Shown: positions 7,716-15,102 of the stretch, piece by piece
How positions within the stretch are numbered: position 1 is the first letter of the stretch
Layout: each line of letters starts with the position of its first letter
Assembly (NCBI GenBank): GCA_910584805.1
Contig: CAJUCB010000047.1
Span: 1 to 15,102 of the forward strand
Direction: 5' to 3'
DNA: 15,102 bases
Source: an uncultured Oscillospiraceae bacterium
GTDB taxonomy: Bacteria > Bacillota > Clostridia > Oscillospirales > Oscillospiraceae
Program-made: the position numbers and the translations under genes
The notes under the pieces: model-generated
Told to the model about the DNA's origin: nothing
The model's database searches: none
The model's input: the letters and a program-made list of their open reading frames with translations, nothing else

Positions 7716-9476
7716 ATGAAAAACCCAATCACCCGTCGTTTCACATCCCTCCTGCTGGCCCTGGCCCTGGCGGCTGCTCTGGCCGTCCCCGCCGCCGCCG
7801 TGGAGGAGACAGACCCCCCAGAGACGACACCCCCCACAGAAAACAACACCACAACCACCCCCCTGGCCACCTCCCATGGAGATACCCTGACCCTCGCCAC
7901 CCAGGCCCAGACCCATTACGCCGGGGTAGGCCAGAACAAGGACCTGCAGGCCCCCAAGGCCACCGTGACAAACCAGGACGGCCAGGACGTCACCGGCAGC
8001 TATACCCTCAGCTACCTGTGGAGCCTGGGGGACATCACCGGCCCCTCCATCCGCTTCACCCCTGTGGAGACAGGGACGGATAAGCTCAGCTGCACCATCA
8101 CCGCCACCCCCAAGGAGGGGGACGGGAAGCCCCTCACAGGGAAGTGTACCTACACCATTCAAATCCTCCCCGCCACCGCCGTGGGGGCCACCCTGGAAGT
8201 GGGCGCCGGAGCCCAGACCCTTGTGGAGCTCAAGGACCTGAAGGGGGAACAGAACATCCTGGAACAGCTGCTCCAAGGGGGCGGCGGCGATGAGCTGGAC
8301 GGCGCCGTGGCCATCCCCGGCCTGAGCAAGGTGGTCTTTGACATGGGCAGCGTAGGCGGCAGCGCCGTGGGCAGCCTCACCGCCGCCAATGGCGTGCCCT
8401 ACTTCGCCGCCGACGAGGCCGACGGGGACAAGCTGGCCCAGGTGGTGTTCCTCCCCGCCGCCACCGGCACCTATTCCGTGAACTTCCTGGCCTATGGCGA
8501 GACCACCGACGGCAGCGAGGTGGAGGAAGTGGTCTACTATGGCCGCCTGGAAATCGTGGTCACCCCCGACCGGGACCCCGACCAGGATGAGACCCCCATC
8601 GACTGCGACAGCGCCGGCTTCTCCTTCTCCGGCTCCGACTTCTATGACAGCGCCGCCCAGGACCCCGTGGTGGCCGTGCGCTTTGGCACCCCCTCCGCCG
8701 GTGTCCTCCTGCGCAGCCTCACCAAGGCCCCCGACGCTCAGACAGCCACCTATTACACCAATTCCGCCGCCGACGGCAAGTACCATATCTCTACCCTCTT
8801 CTACCTCCCCGCCCCCGGCTACTCCGGCCTGGCCACCCTGCCGGCCACCTGCATCACCCGCTCCGGCACCCAGCTGACCCGGACCATCCAGGTGAATGTG
8901 GAGAGCAAAAACGCCTCGGAGCACTTCACCGACGTCACCGCTGACGGCGTGGGGAGCTGGGCCGCCAACTCCGTGGACTTCGCCATGGCCCGGGGCCTGG
9001 TGGGGGGCACCGGTGAGGGCAAGTTCAGCCCCGACGACCCCATGACCCGGGCCATGCTGGTGACAGTGCTCTACCGGGCCGCCGGGTCCCCCAAGGTGGA
9101 GGTGACCAGCAACTTCACCGACCTGGACGACGAGGGCTATTACTACGACGCCGTGATCTGGGCGGGGTATAAGGGCATCGTCAACGGCACCTCCGGCACC
9201 ACCTTCTCCCCCAACCAGGCCATCAACCGCCAGCAGATTGCCACCATCCTCCACCGCTACGCCAACGTGGTGGACGGCGAGAGCGGCGAGAGCAATCCCA
9301 GCAGCCTGGACAGCTTCCAGGACAAGAACAAAGTGGACGAGTACGCCCGCACCGGGATGTGCTGGGCCGTCCAGAAGGGCATCGTCTCCGGCACCACCAG
9401 CACCACCCTCTCCCCCAAGGCCCAGGCCACCCGGGCCCAGGTGGTGGTGATGCTGCACCGGTACCTGGCAAACTGA
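7716..9476 (+). CDS. secreted protein with three C-terminal SLH domains
   Basis: S-layer homology domains attach exported proteins non-covalently to cell-wall polymers. The ATG at 7716 is chosen because the ribosome site is at 7701-7710 and a clean signal peptide follows: MKNPITRR, a hydrophobic run to about 23, and an Ala-rich cleavage region at about 24-29. After a Pro/Thr-rich linker (30-50) come beta-rich, Ig-like stretches: about 55-152 with DGQDVTGSYTLSYLWSLG, and about 153-395 with no family I recognise. SLH repeats lie at about 404-457 (FTDV to TRAMLVTVLYR), 467-516 (FTDL to NRQQIATILHR) and 533-586 (FQDK to TRAQVVVMLHR), each with the FsP and TR-type motif. The third is shorter at its entry. 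The 586-residue protein is likely a surface protein; its ligand or enzyme activity is not evident. It has its own promoter and is followed by a long hairpin. Confidence 0.92.
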   Translation: MKNPITRRFTSLLLALALAAALAVPAAAVEETDPPETTPPTENNTTTTPLATSHGDTLTLATQAQTHYAGVGQNKDLQAPKATVTNQDGQDVTGSYTLSYLWSLGDITGPSIRFTPVETGTDKLSCTITATPKEGDGKPLTGKCTYTIQILPATAVGATLEVGAGAQTLVELKDLKGEQNILEQLLQGGGGDELDGAVAIPGLSKVVFDMGSVGGSAVGSLTAANGVPYFAADEADGDKLAQVVFLPAATGTYSVNFLAYGETTDGSEVEEVVYYGRLEIVVTPDRDPDQDETPIDCDSAGFSFSGSDFYDSAAQDPVVAVRFGTPSAGVLLRSLTKAPDAQTATYYTNSAADGKYHISTLFYLPAPGYSGLATLPATCITRSGTQLTRTIQVNVESKNASEHFTDVTADGVGSWAANSVDFAMARGLVGGTGEGKFSPDDPMTRAMLVTVLYRAAGSPKVEVTSNFTDLDDEGYYYDAVIWAGYKGIVNGTSGTTFSPNQAINRQQIATILHRYANVVDGESGESNPSSLDSFQDKNKVDEYARTGMCWAVQKGIVSGTTSTTLSPKAQATRAQVVVMLHRYLAN

Positions 9477-9499
9477 AAAAAAGCCTGCCCCTGTAAGAC

Positions 9500-9538
9500 A
9501 ACACAGGCGGCCTATCAACAAGATAGGCCGCCTGTGTT
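9500..9538. terminator. 17-bp perfect hairpin between convergent genes
   Basis: Bases 9500-9516 pair without mismatch with 9522-9538 around AACAA. The stem contains the AGGCGGCC core also seen in the hairpin after rnhA. It lies 23 bases after the SLH stop and 15 bases beyond the stop of the leftward kinase, so it can act on both convergent transcripts. There is no T-run immediately next to the stem on either strand; a seven-T run on the minus strand lies about 20 bases further. Confidence 0.7.
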
Positions 9539-9553
9539 CTCTCTATATGGCGT

Positions 9554-12139
9554 TTATTTCAGGTATTTTTTCAGCTTGTTGGCCACGTTCTGGATGTCAA
9601 TGGGCTTGGCCAGGTGGTCGTCCATGCCGCAGTCTAAGCACTTTTGGATGTCCTCGGAAAAGGCGTCGGCGGTCATGGCAATGATGGGCAGGCTTGCGTC
9701 CCGGCGTTCCAGCCCCCGGATGGCCATGGTGGCCTCGTAGCCGTCCATGATGGGCATGCGCACGTCCATGAGGATGGCGTCGTAATACCCCACCGGGGAT
9801 GCCTGGAACCGTTCCACGCATAGCGCCCCGTTTTCCACCCGCTCCAAGTCCAGCTCCAGGACGGAGAGCAGCTCCTGTGCCACCTCCCAGTTCAGCTCGT
9901 TGTCCTCCGCCAACAGGATGTGTTTTCCACGCAGCATCCGGTCCACTTCGTCCCCAGTGCTGGCCGCGGCCTCATGGGTGGTGCCGGCAAATGCGCTCAG
10001 GGCGTCCCGCAGGGTGGAGGGGAACAGCGGCCGGGAGAGGAAGCCGGAGACCCCCGCCTCCCTGGCCTGGGCCTCCACCTCGCTCCAATCGCAGGCGGTG
10101 AGCAGAAGGAGCGGGCTGGCTTCCCCCCAGTCTGCCCGGATGGCCCGGGCGGCCTCCACCCCGTCCATGTCCGGCAGCGTCCGGTGCAGAAGGACCATCT
10201 GGTAGCCCTCCCCCCGCTGCTGGCGCTCCTGGACCTGTGCCCGGGCCTGCCCGGCGTCCAGGCACCACTCCGCCTGGACCCCCATGGACCGCAGCACCTG
10301 GGCGGTGCTGGCGCAGGTGCGCTGGTCGCCATCCACCACCAGCACCGTCCAGCCCGGGGGCACCGGCCCCCCTGGCGCTTCCTGGGCCTTTACCAGGTCC
10401 AGGGCCACATGGAACTCGCTGCCCTCCCCCTGTTCACTGCGGACAGAGATGCTGCCGCCCATGGCGTCCACTATGTACTTGGTGATGGCCATGCCCAGGC
10501 CGGAGCCCTCGGTTTTCCGGACCCGGCTGTTGTCCTCCCGGCTGAAGGACTCAAAAATGACCTTCTGGTAGGCCTTTGACATGCCAATCCCCGTGTCCCG
10601 CACCAGGAAGTGGGTGCGGACACAGTCCGGCTCCTCCGGCAATGCCTCCTGGTATACCGTCACCTGGATGGCCCCGCCCTCCGGGGTGAATTTCACGGCG
10701 TTCCCCAGCAGGTTGATGAGCACCTGGTTCAGCCGTATGCTGTCACAGCACACATGCTCTGAGAGGATGTCATAGGCAATGGCGTCGAAGTGCTGCTTTT
10801 TGTCCTTGACCTGGGGCTGGATGATGTTGACCATGCTGTCCAAGACCTCCCGGAGGGACACCGGCTCAACATTCAGCGTCATTTTGCCGCTCTCGATTTT
10901 GGAGATATCCAACACGTCGTTGATGAGGCCCAGCAGGTGCTTGCTGGACAGGGCGATTTTCCGCAGGTAGTCCTGGACCTGCTGGGGGTCGTGTACATGG
11001 TTGGCGGCGATGGCGGTCATGCCGATGATGGCGTTCATGGGGGTGCGGATGTCGTGGCTCATGCTGGACAGGAAGTCCTGCTTGGCCGCGTTGGCATGCT
11101 CGGCTTCCTTCCGGGCCTTTTCCGCCGCCTTCCGGGCCGCGTCCATCTCCTGGTTCATGCGCTTGAGCTGGGCCACCTGTACCCGGAAGAACTTCCGGTA
11201 CTGGAAGAAGAGGAACAGGAGCATGGCAATGATGGCAAAGGAGCCGGCATAGACCATGGTGAGCCAACGGCCGCTCATCCCTGAAATCGCCTGGTCCAGC
11301 CCCTCAAAGGGGAGGACTGTCACCAGGTACCAGTCGCAATAGGGGAGGCTGGTGCAGTACAGGTGGTGCCGGGAGCCGCCGATTTTCAGGATCACAGAAT
11401 AATCTGTGCCCGCCTCCATGGCGCTGGACATCTGGGCAATGGCGTCGGCGGCCTCCTGGTCCTGGCTGCCAAGGATGCTGTTGAGCCGGTCAAAATAGTT
11501 GTGGTAGACATCGCCCTCGTTCCCCACCACGTAGCTGCCGTCCTTGCGTATGACGAAGGAGTACATCAGGGAGTGGTCGGAGTCCAGGAAAAGCACCTCC
11601 CCCATGTATTTGGTGGAGAGGCCCACCACCATGGCCATGCTCTCCCTGCCGTCGGACATGGGGTATTTGCAGGGGACGCCGAACAGAATGACACCCTCCC
11701 CGCTGCTGTCCACGGCGGAGGCCGCCCTGCGCTCCCCCTTGCGCATGCTCTCCAAAAACGCCGCGGGGTGGTTCAGCGTCACAGAGTCGCCGTAAATGGG
11801 CTCAAGGCTGCCGTCGGCGGAGTAGAGGGCGGCGCAGAGGAAATGCCTGGCCCTTGCGCCATACTCTATCGCCTCTTTCGAGCCATAGCCGGAGGCCTCG
11901 TCCCCCTGGGCAATGTGGGCGATGGATTCCGCCATGGTCAGGCGCAGCTCGATGATGGTCTTAAAGTGCAGGGACACCTGCTGGTTCATCCCCTCCATGT
12001 AATCCATGCCGATATCCTCAATGGTGTTTTCGCTCATGGTGTGGATGGACATGCCAAGAGAGGAAAATACAAAAACCGTCAAACAGAGGATCACCGCTAT
12101 GCTGATTTTTAAGGGGCGCGGCAAAGTCTTGTGTTTCAT
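9554..12139 (-). CDS. membrane hybrid histidine kinase with two receiver domains
   Basis: This is a sensor kinase of 861 residues. TM1 (about 12-32) and TM2 (about 292-313) enclose an extracellular domain (about 33-290) with a dCache-like pattern near its end (YLVTVLPFEGLDQAI). A charged coiled coil (about 320-352) leads to HisKA with SHDIRTPMNAIIGM and phospho-acceptor His362. The HATPase has Asn471-Asn480 in NQVLINLLGN, DTGIGM at 515-520 and GSGLGM at 545-550. Receiver 1 (about 597-712) keeps acidic residues Asp603 and Asp605 but has His652 where the phospho-acceptor Asp should be, and Arg703 for the conserved Lys, so it looks inactive. Receiver 2 (about 739-861) is complete: Glu745/Asp746, Asp792, Thr823, Lys845. 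GGAG lies 10 bases before ATG. The gene is 22 bp downstream of a second hybrid kinase and probably cotranscribed. Signal and output partner are unknown. Confidence 0.93.
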   Translation of the reverse strand: MKHKTLPRPLKISIAVILCLTVFVFSSLGMSIHTMSENTIEDIGMDYMEGMNQQVSLHFKTIIELRLTMAESIAHIAQGDEASGYGSKEAIEYGARARHFLCAALYSADGSLEPIYGDSVTLNHPAAFLESMRKGERRAASAVDSSGEGVILFGVPCKYPMSDGRESMAMVVGLSTKYMGEVLFLDSDHSLMYSFVIRKDGSYVVGNEGDVYHNYFDRLNSILGSQDQEAADAIAQMSSAMEAGTDYSVILKIGGSRHHLYCTSLPYCDWYLVTVLPFEGLDQAISGMSGRWLTMVYAGSFAIIAMLLFLFFQYRKFFRVQVAQLKRMNQEMDAARKAAEKARKEAEHANAAKQDFLSSMSHDIRTPMNAIIGMTAIAANHVHDPQQVQDYLRKIALSSKHLLGLINDVLDISKIESGKMTLNVEPVSLREVLDSMVNIIQPQVKDKKQHFDAIAYDILSEHVCCDSIRLNQVLINLLGNAVKFTPEGGAIQVTVYQEALPEEPDCVRTHFLVRDTGIGMSKAYQKVIFESFSREDNSRVRKTEGSGLGMAITKYIVDAMGGSISVRSEQGEGSEFHVALDLVKAQEAPGGPVPPGWTVLVVDGDQRTCASTAQVLRSMGVQAEWCLDAGQARAQVQERQQRGEGYQMVLLHRTLPDMDGVEAARAIRADWGEASPLLLLTACDWSEVEAQAREAGVSGFLSRPLFPSTLRDALSAFAGTTHEAAASTGDEVDRMLRGKHILLAEDNELNWEVAQELLSVLELDLERVENGALCVERFQASPVGYYDAILMDVRMPIMDGYEATMAIRGLERRDASLPIIAMTADAFSEDIQKCLDCGMDDHLAKPIDIQNVANKLKKYLK

Positions 12140-12161
12140 AGGGTTCTATCTCCGAAGTGTG

Positions 12162-14855
12162 TCATGTTTGTGTTGTTTGGGTGCTGGGGCTTTGCCTCAT
12201 GTGCCGGACCATCGCCTGGAACATTTTGTGGATGTCCACCGGCTTTGCCAGATGGGCATTCATCCCGGCGTCCTTTGCCAGGACAATGTCCTCCTCAAAG
12301 GCGTTGGCGGACAGGGCAATGATGGGCACGGCCTTGGCGTCGTTCCGGTCCAGGCCGCGGATCACCCGGGCCGCCTCATAGCCGCTCATCACCGGCATCA
12401 TCAGGTCCATGAGGATGCAGTCGAAGGCCCCTGGGGGGGAGGCTGTGAAGGCGTCCACGGCGGCCTTCCCGTCCTTGGCGGTGACCACCTCTGCCCCCGC
12501 CTCCTGAAGGATGAATTCCACAATTTCACAGTTGATCTCATTGTCCTCCACCAGGAGCACCCGCATCCCGGCGATCTTGCCCTGGACATCCTGGATATCC
12601 TGCTCCTGCGCAGACTGCCCGTCCCAGGCCTCATCCACCCGGGCAGGCAGGGTGATTTGAACCACGCTCCCCTTGCCCACCTGGCTGTCCACAGAGATGC
12701 TCCCCTTCATCTGGTCCACCAGCTTCTTGACGATGGACATCCCAAGGCCAACGCCGTGGTAGTTGGTCCTGGCGCCCTGGTGCTCCTGGGTGAAGGGCTC
12801 GAAAATGTGGGCCTTGAACTCCTCCCCGATGCCGATGCCAGTGTCCTTGACGGTAAAGCGGTAGCTTGCCTTCCCGGCCTGGAAGCCGGTCTCCTCTGCC
12901 CGGACAAAGACGGAGCCATGGGGCTGGTTGTACTTCAGGGCGTTGTCCATCACGTGCATCAGGATTTGCTTCCAGTGGAGGGGGTTGCCCAGCAGCCTGG
13001 TGTGTTCCAGGCCCGAGGCCTCCCATTCCAGCTGGATCCCCTGCTCCTGGGCCATGGGGGAGAGGATGGCGATGCAGTCCTCTAGGATGGCATGGAGGTC
13101 AAAGGGCTCCTCCACCTCCGCCGGCCTCCCGCTCTCTAGCTTGCTGACTTGGAGGACGTCGTTCACCAGGGACAGCAGGTGCTGCGTGGACACCCGGATG
13201 TTCCTCCGGCAGGCCTCCTGCTGTTCTGGGTCGTCCTGGCTTTTTTCCAGGATGGCCAGCATGCCCAGGATGCCGTTGATGGGGGTGCGCAGGTCGTGGG
13301 ACATGTGGGAGAGGAATTCGCTTTTGGCCGAATTTGCCTGCCGCACCCGTTCCAGCAGCTCCAAAATGGATTGCTCCTGGCGCTTCCTGGTCATCATGGT
13401 CTCTGTGATGTCCTGGTGGTAGCCGTTCAGGCAGACCCCCGGTTTCTTAAATGTATGGTCGGGCACCCCGCCGCAGCGGACGTAAAGCTTTCCCAGGGTC
13501 GGGTGGTTCCAGGGATAGGTCCCCTCGGCCCGTCCGGTTTTCAGGATTTCCTGCACCGTCTCCTGTACCATCTTCACATAGTCCGGTTCGATGCGTTCAA
13601 ACCAGTGCTGGTAGCAGGCTTCCGGCTCGATCTCGTCGGGCACCCCCAGGAGGATGCGCATGGTCCGGTCGGCGTACATCCTGGGCAGGCAGCCGTCCTC
13701 CAGCTCGATGGTCCAAATGCCCGTCCTGGCCCCCTCTAGGATGTCCTCTAGGCTCCGCCTGGCTTCCAGCTTGTACTTCTCCTCCTGCTCCACCACGGCG
13801 TTGACGTCCCGCTGGGCAAAAATGGCGCAGGGCTCCTCCTGGGTCCGTTCCGTGGCGGAGAAGTGGATTTCCAGGTGCTTCAGGCCGGAGGCGCTGTCCT
13901 GCACCTGGTAGCGGACCGAGAACTTCTTCTCCGCCCGGAGCTGTGCCAGCACATAGTCCTTTTTCGTCATGGCCCGCAGCCGGGCCTGGTCCTTGGGGAT
14001 GACATAGGTGGAGATGTACCCCTCCATGGCCTGCTGGTAGCCCGCCTGGAACTGGGCGGCCCAATCCACCCGCACCTGCTCGCTGTTCCGGTAGACCTCG
14101 CACTCCCCTGTGTCGAAGTTCACCTCATAGATGCCCAGGTAGTCCACGCTGAGGGCGTGGAGCACATTATAGCTGCGCTTTTGCAGCTCCCGGAACAGGT
14201 TGCGCCGTTTCAGGGAGGACACAATAAAATATGCCGCGGTCTGGAGCATATTTGTGGCATATTCCAGCAGCTTGACCGGGGGATTGTCCACGCCATAAAA
14301 GCCAATGATGGCCTGGCCGTCATACAGGGGGACCACCACAAGGGAACGGATGCCCTGCCGTTTCAGGGTATGATGGAGCAGGGGCTCGGCTTCCCGGATG
14401 TCCTCCAAGTCCTTGATGACGATATGCTTGCCGATCCTAAAATTCCGGTACCAGCTGGCGCACACCTCCGGGGGGAGGTTTTGGAGCTGTTCCTTCTCCG
14501 GCTCCACCCCGTGGGCTGTCCACTCATAGGTGTTGTCGTCGCAGCCGGAGGCGTTTTGCTCAAAGATATAGGTCCGTTCCCCCTTCAGCGCGTTTCCCAG
14601 GTGCTGGAGCAGCACCTCTAGGGCCTGGTCCGGCGCTTCCTCCAACAGCGCGGCACGCAGGCCCTCGTTGATCACGGCTTCCAGGTCCTGGACGCTCTGT
14701 ATCCCTCTGGTATAATGCCCCTGGGCCTCGACGCTTGGGGTGGCGTCTCCTGCCTGTGCCCGAAGCCCTTCTGGATGATCCATATTCCTGCCCTCCACAT
14801 AGGCCGCTTCCCGGCCATCGTTACCACAGCGAAGTCCAGGGGGGAGCGGAAACAC
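12162..14855 (-). CDS. soluble GAF/PAS hybrid histidine kinase
   Basis: No membrane segment or signal peptide is visible, so it should sense a cytoplasmic cue. From the GTG at 14855 the protein has 897 residues. A GAF-like domain spans about 70-215 (LVVVPLYDGQAIIGFYGVDNPP). PAS-like segments lie at about 228-350 and 370-485, the second ending in GYHQDITE. HisKA follows with FLSHMSHDLRTPINGILGM and His520. The HATPase has Asn638, DTGIGI at 671-676 and GVGLGM at 701-706. One receiver (about 764-885) is complete with Glu770/Asp771, Asp817, Ser849 and Lys871. The start is unsure: the GTG has AAAGGAGGGG close upstream, but the ATG at 14783 (873 residues) has GGAGGG at a better 7-base distance, and the first 24 residues look unconserved. 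It lies just upstream of the membrane hybrid kinase. No response regulator with an output domain is nearby. Confidence 0.92.
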   Translation of the reverse strand: MFPLPPGLRCGNDGREAAYVEGRNMDHPEGLRAQAGDATPSVEAQGHYTRGIQSVQDLEAVINEGLRAALLEEAPDQALEVLLQHLGNALKGERTYIFEQNASGCDDNTYEWTAHGVEPEKEQLQNLPPEVCASWYRNFRIGKHIVIKDLEDIREAEPLLHHTLKRQGIRSLVVVPLYDGQAIIGFYGVDNPPVKLLEYATNMLQTAAYFIVSSLKRRNLFRELQKRSYNVLHALSVDYLGIYEVNFDTGECEVYRNSEQVRVDWAAQFQAGYQQAMEGYISTYVIPKDQARLRAMTKKDYVLAQLRAEKKFSVRYQVQDSASGLKHLEIHFSATERTQEEPCAIFAQRDVNAVVEQEEKYKLEARRSLEDILEGARTGIWTIELEDGCLPRMYADRTMRILLGVPDEIEPEACYQHWFERIEPDYVKMVQETVQEILKTGRAEGTYPWNHPTLGKLYVRCGGVPDHTFKKPGVCLNGYHQDITETMMTRKRQEQSILELLERVRQANSAKSEFLSHMSHDLRTPINGILGMLAILEKSQDDPEQQEACRRNIRVSTQHLLSLVNDVLQVSKLESGRPAEVEEPFDLHAILEDCIAILSPMAQEQGIQLEWEASGLEHTRLLGNPLHWKQILMHVMDNALKYNQPHGSVFVRAEETGFQAGKASYRFTVKDTGIGIGEEFKAHIFEPFTQEHQGARTNYHGVGLGMSIVKKLVDQMKGSISVDSQVGKGSVVQITLPARVDEAWDGQSAQEQDIQDVQGKIAGMRVLLVEDNEINCEIVEFILQEAGAEVVTAKDGKAAVDAFTASPPGAFDCILMDLMMPVMSGYEAARVIRGLDRNDAKAVPIIALSANAFEEDIVLAKDAGMNAHLAKPVDIHKMFQAMVRHMRQSPSTQTTQT

Positions 14856-14929
14856 GTCCCCTCCTTTAGAATATAGGTATCATTCTGTCTTACGTTGCCA
14901 TCTTCGCCGTAACATTAAAAAATCCCTGT

Positions 14930-14941
14930 CATGATATCATG
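14930..14941. promoter_or_regulatory. 12-bp perfect palindrome upstream of the kinase operon
   Basis: CATGATATCATG reads the same on both strands and lies about 75 bases upstream of the GTG start of the soluble kinase. It could be a dimeric regulator site for the leftward kinase operon. No convincing sigma-A promoter is visible between it and the gene; TATATT at 14870-14875 (minus) has no good -35. Confidence 0.3.
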
Positions 14942-14975
14942 CGCTTTCCATCCTGTCAATCATAAGCGGCAGAAG

Positions 14976-15017
14976 ATAAGAAAAAGGCAGTGGTTCGGCC
15001 TTCTCCGAACCACTGCC
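14976..15017 (-). terminator. intrinsic-type terminator, minus orientation
   Basis: GGCAGTGGTTCGG (14986-14998) pairs perfectly with CCGAACCACTGCC (15005-15017) around a 6-base loop. The five As at 14981-14985 give a T-run when read leftward (TTTTTCTTATC). It would stop leftward transcription arriving from the right of the window before it enters the kinase promoter region. Confidence 0.7.
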
Positions 15018-15049
15018 CGCTGTGAGCGCTTTATTCTTTTCGAGGAAAG

Positions 15050-15079
15050 TTGACAGGAAGCCTTATGTGCCAGTATAAT
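15050..15079 (+). promoter_or_regulatory. strong sigma-A promoter reading off the right edge
   Basis: TTGACA (15050-15055) and TATAAT (15074-15079) are both perfect consensus hexamers, 18 bases apart. Transcription would begin near 15086 and leave the window, so the product cannot be seen. Full consensus in both boxes suggests a highly expressed gene or RNA. Confidence 0.75.
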
Positions 15080-15102
15080 AGAGTTGCCCCGCAGCCAGCG
15101 GG

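Noticed and set aside
7617..9521. 634-residue open frame on the minus strand
   Set aside because: Antisense to the SLH gene, Gly/His/Val-rich with no recognisable domain; it also runs through a terminator stem and a promoter.
12006..13085. 359-residue open frame on the + strand
   Set aside because: Lies opposite the two kinase genes, whose motifs are complete; composition is typical of a shadow frame.

Overview
The window reads as a G+C-rich chromosome segment from a spore-forming, anaerobic Bacillota of the Oscillospiraceae type (Flavonifractor/Lawsonibacter-like). This is an inference. It rests on strong AGGAGG-type ribosome sites, a BofA-like sporulation protein next to a DUF2508 gene, a GyrA with Firmicutes-style motifs, SLH-domain secretion, large hybrid kinases of a type common in gut clostridia, and tandem-hairpin repeats around gyrA. 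No rRNA, tRNA, CRISPR array, transposase or prophage gene was seen.

Left part (1-3706, rightward): gyrA sits between two inverted copies of a hairpin-rich repeat. The right copy begins on the gyrA stop codon and is split by an internally palindromic insert of about 147 bp. Next come a small two-helix membrane protein and rnhA (RNase HI), which overlap by 4 bp, and then a long hairpin. The middle-left part (3707-5188) is a self-contained, visibly lower-G+C cassette: its own extended -10 promoter, a palindrome in the leader, a class II Fic enzyme with a C-terminal helix-turn-helix, and an intrinsic terminator. A gene-poor stretch (5189-5599) follows, then a short membrane-anchored hypothetical protein.

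Middle (6093-9476): a DUF4015-like membrane-anchored putative glycoside hydrolase, bofA and a DUF2508 gene point left. The last two overlap by 4 bp and lie behind a candidate sigma-E-type promoter, which fits a role in sporulation. Divergent from them is a secreted protein with three C-terminal SLH domains.

Right part (9500-15102): a long hairpin separates the SLH gene from two large leftward hybrid histidine kinases 22 bp apart. The upstream one is soluble (GAF, PAS-like, HisKA, HATPase, one receiver). The downstream one is membrane-bound (extracellular sensor, HisKA, HATPase, two receivers), and its first receiver has lost the phospho-acceptor aspartate. No DNA-binding response regulator or HPt protein is encoded in the window. 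The right edge has a strong rightward sigma-A promoter aimed at a gene outside the window.

Most of the window is ordinary core genome. The best candidates for follow-up are the split inverted repeat around gyrA, the glycine at the quinolone-contact position of GyrA, the Fic cassette with its putative operator, the pseudo-receiver kinase in an orphan two-kinase operon, and the sigma-E-like promoter of DUF2508-bofA. I do not see a clearly new multi-gene system.
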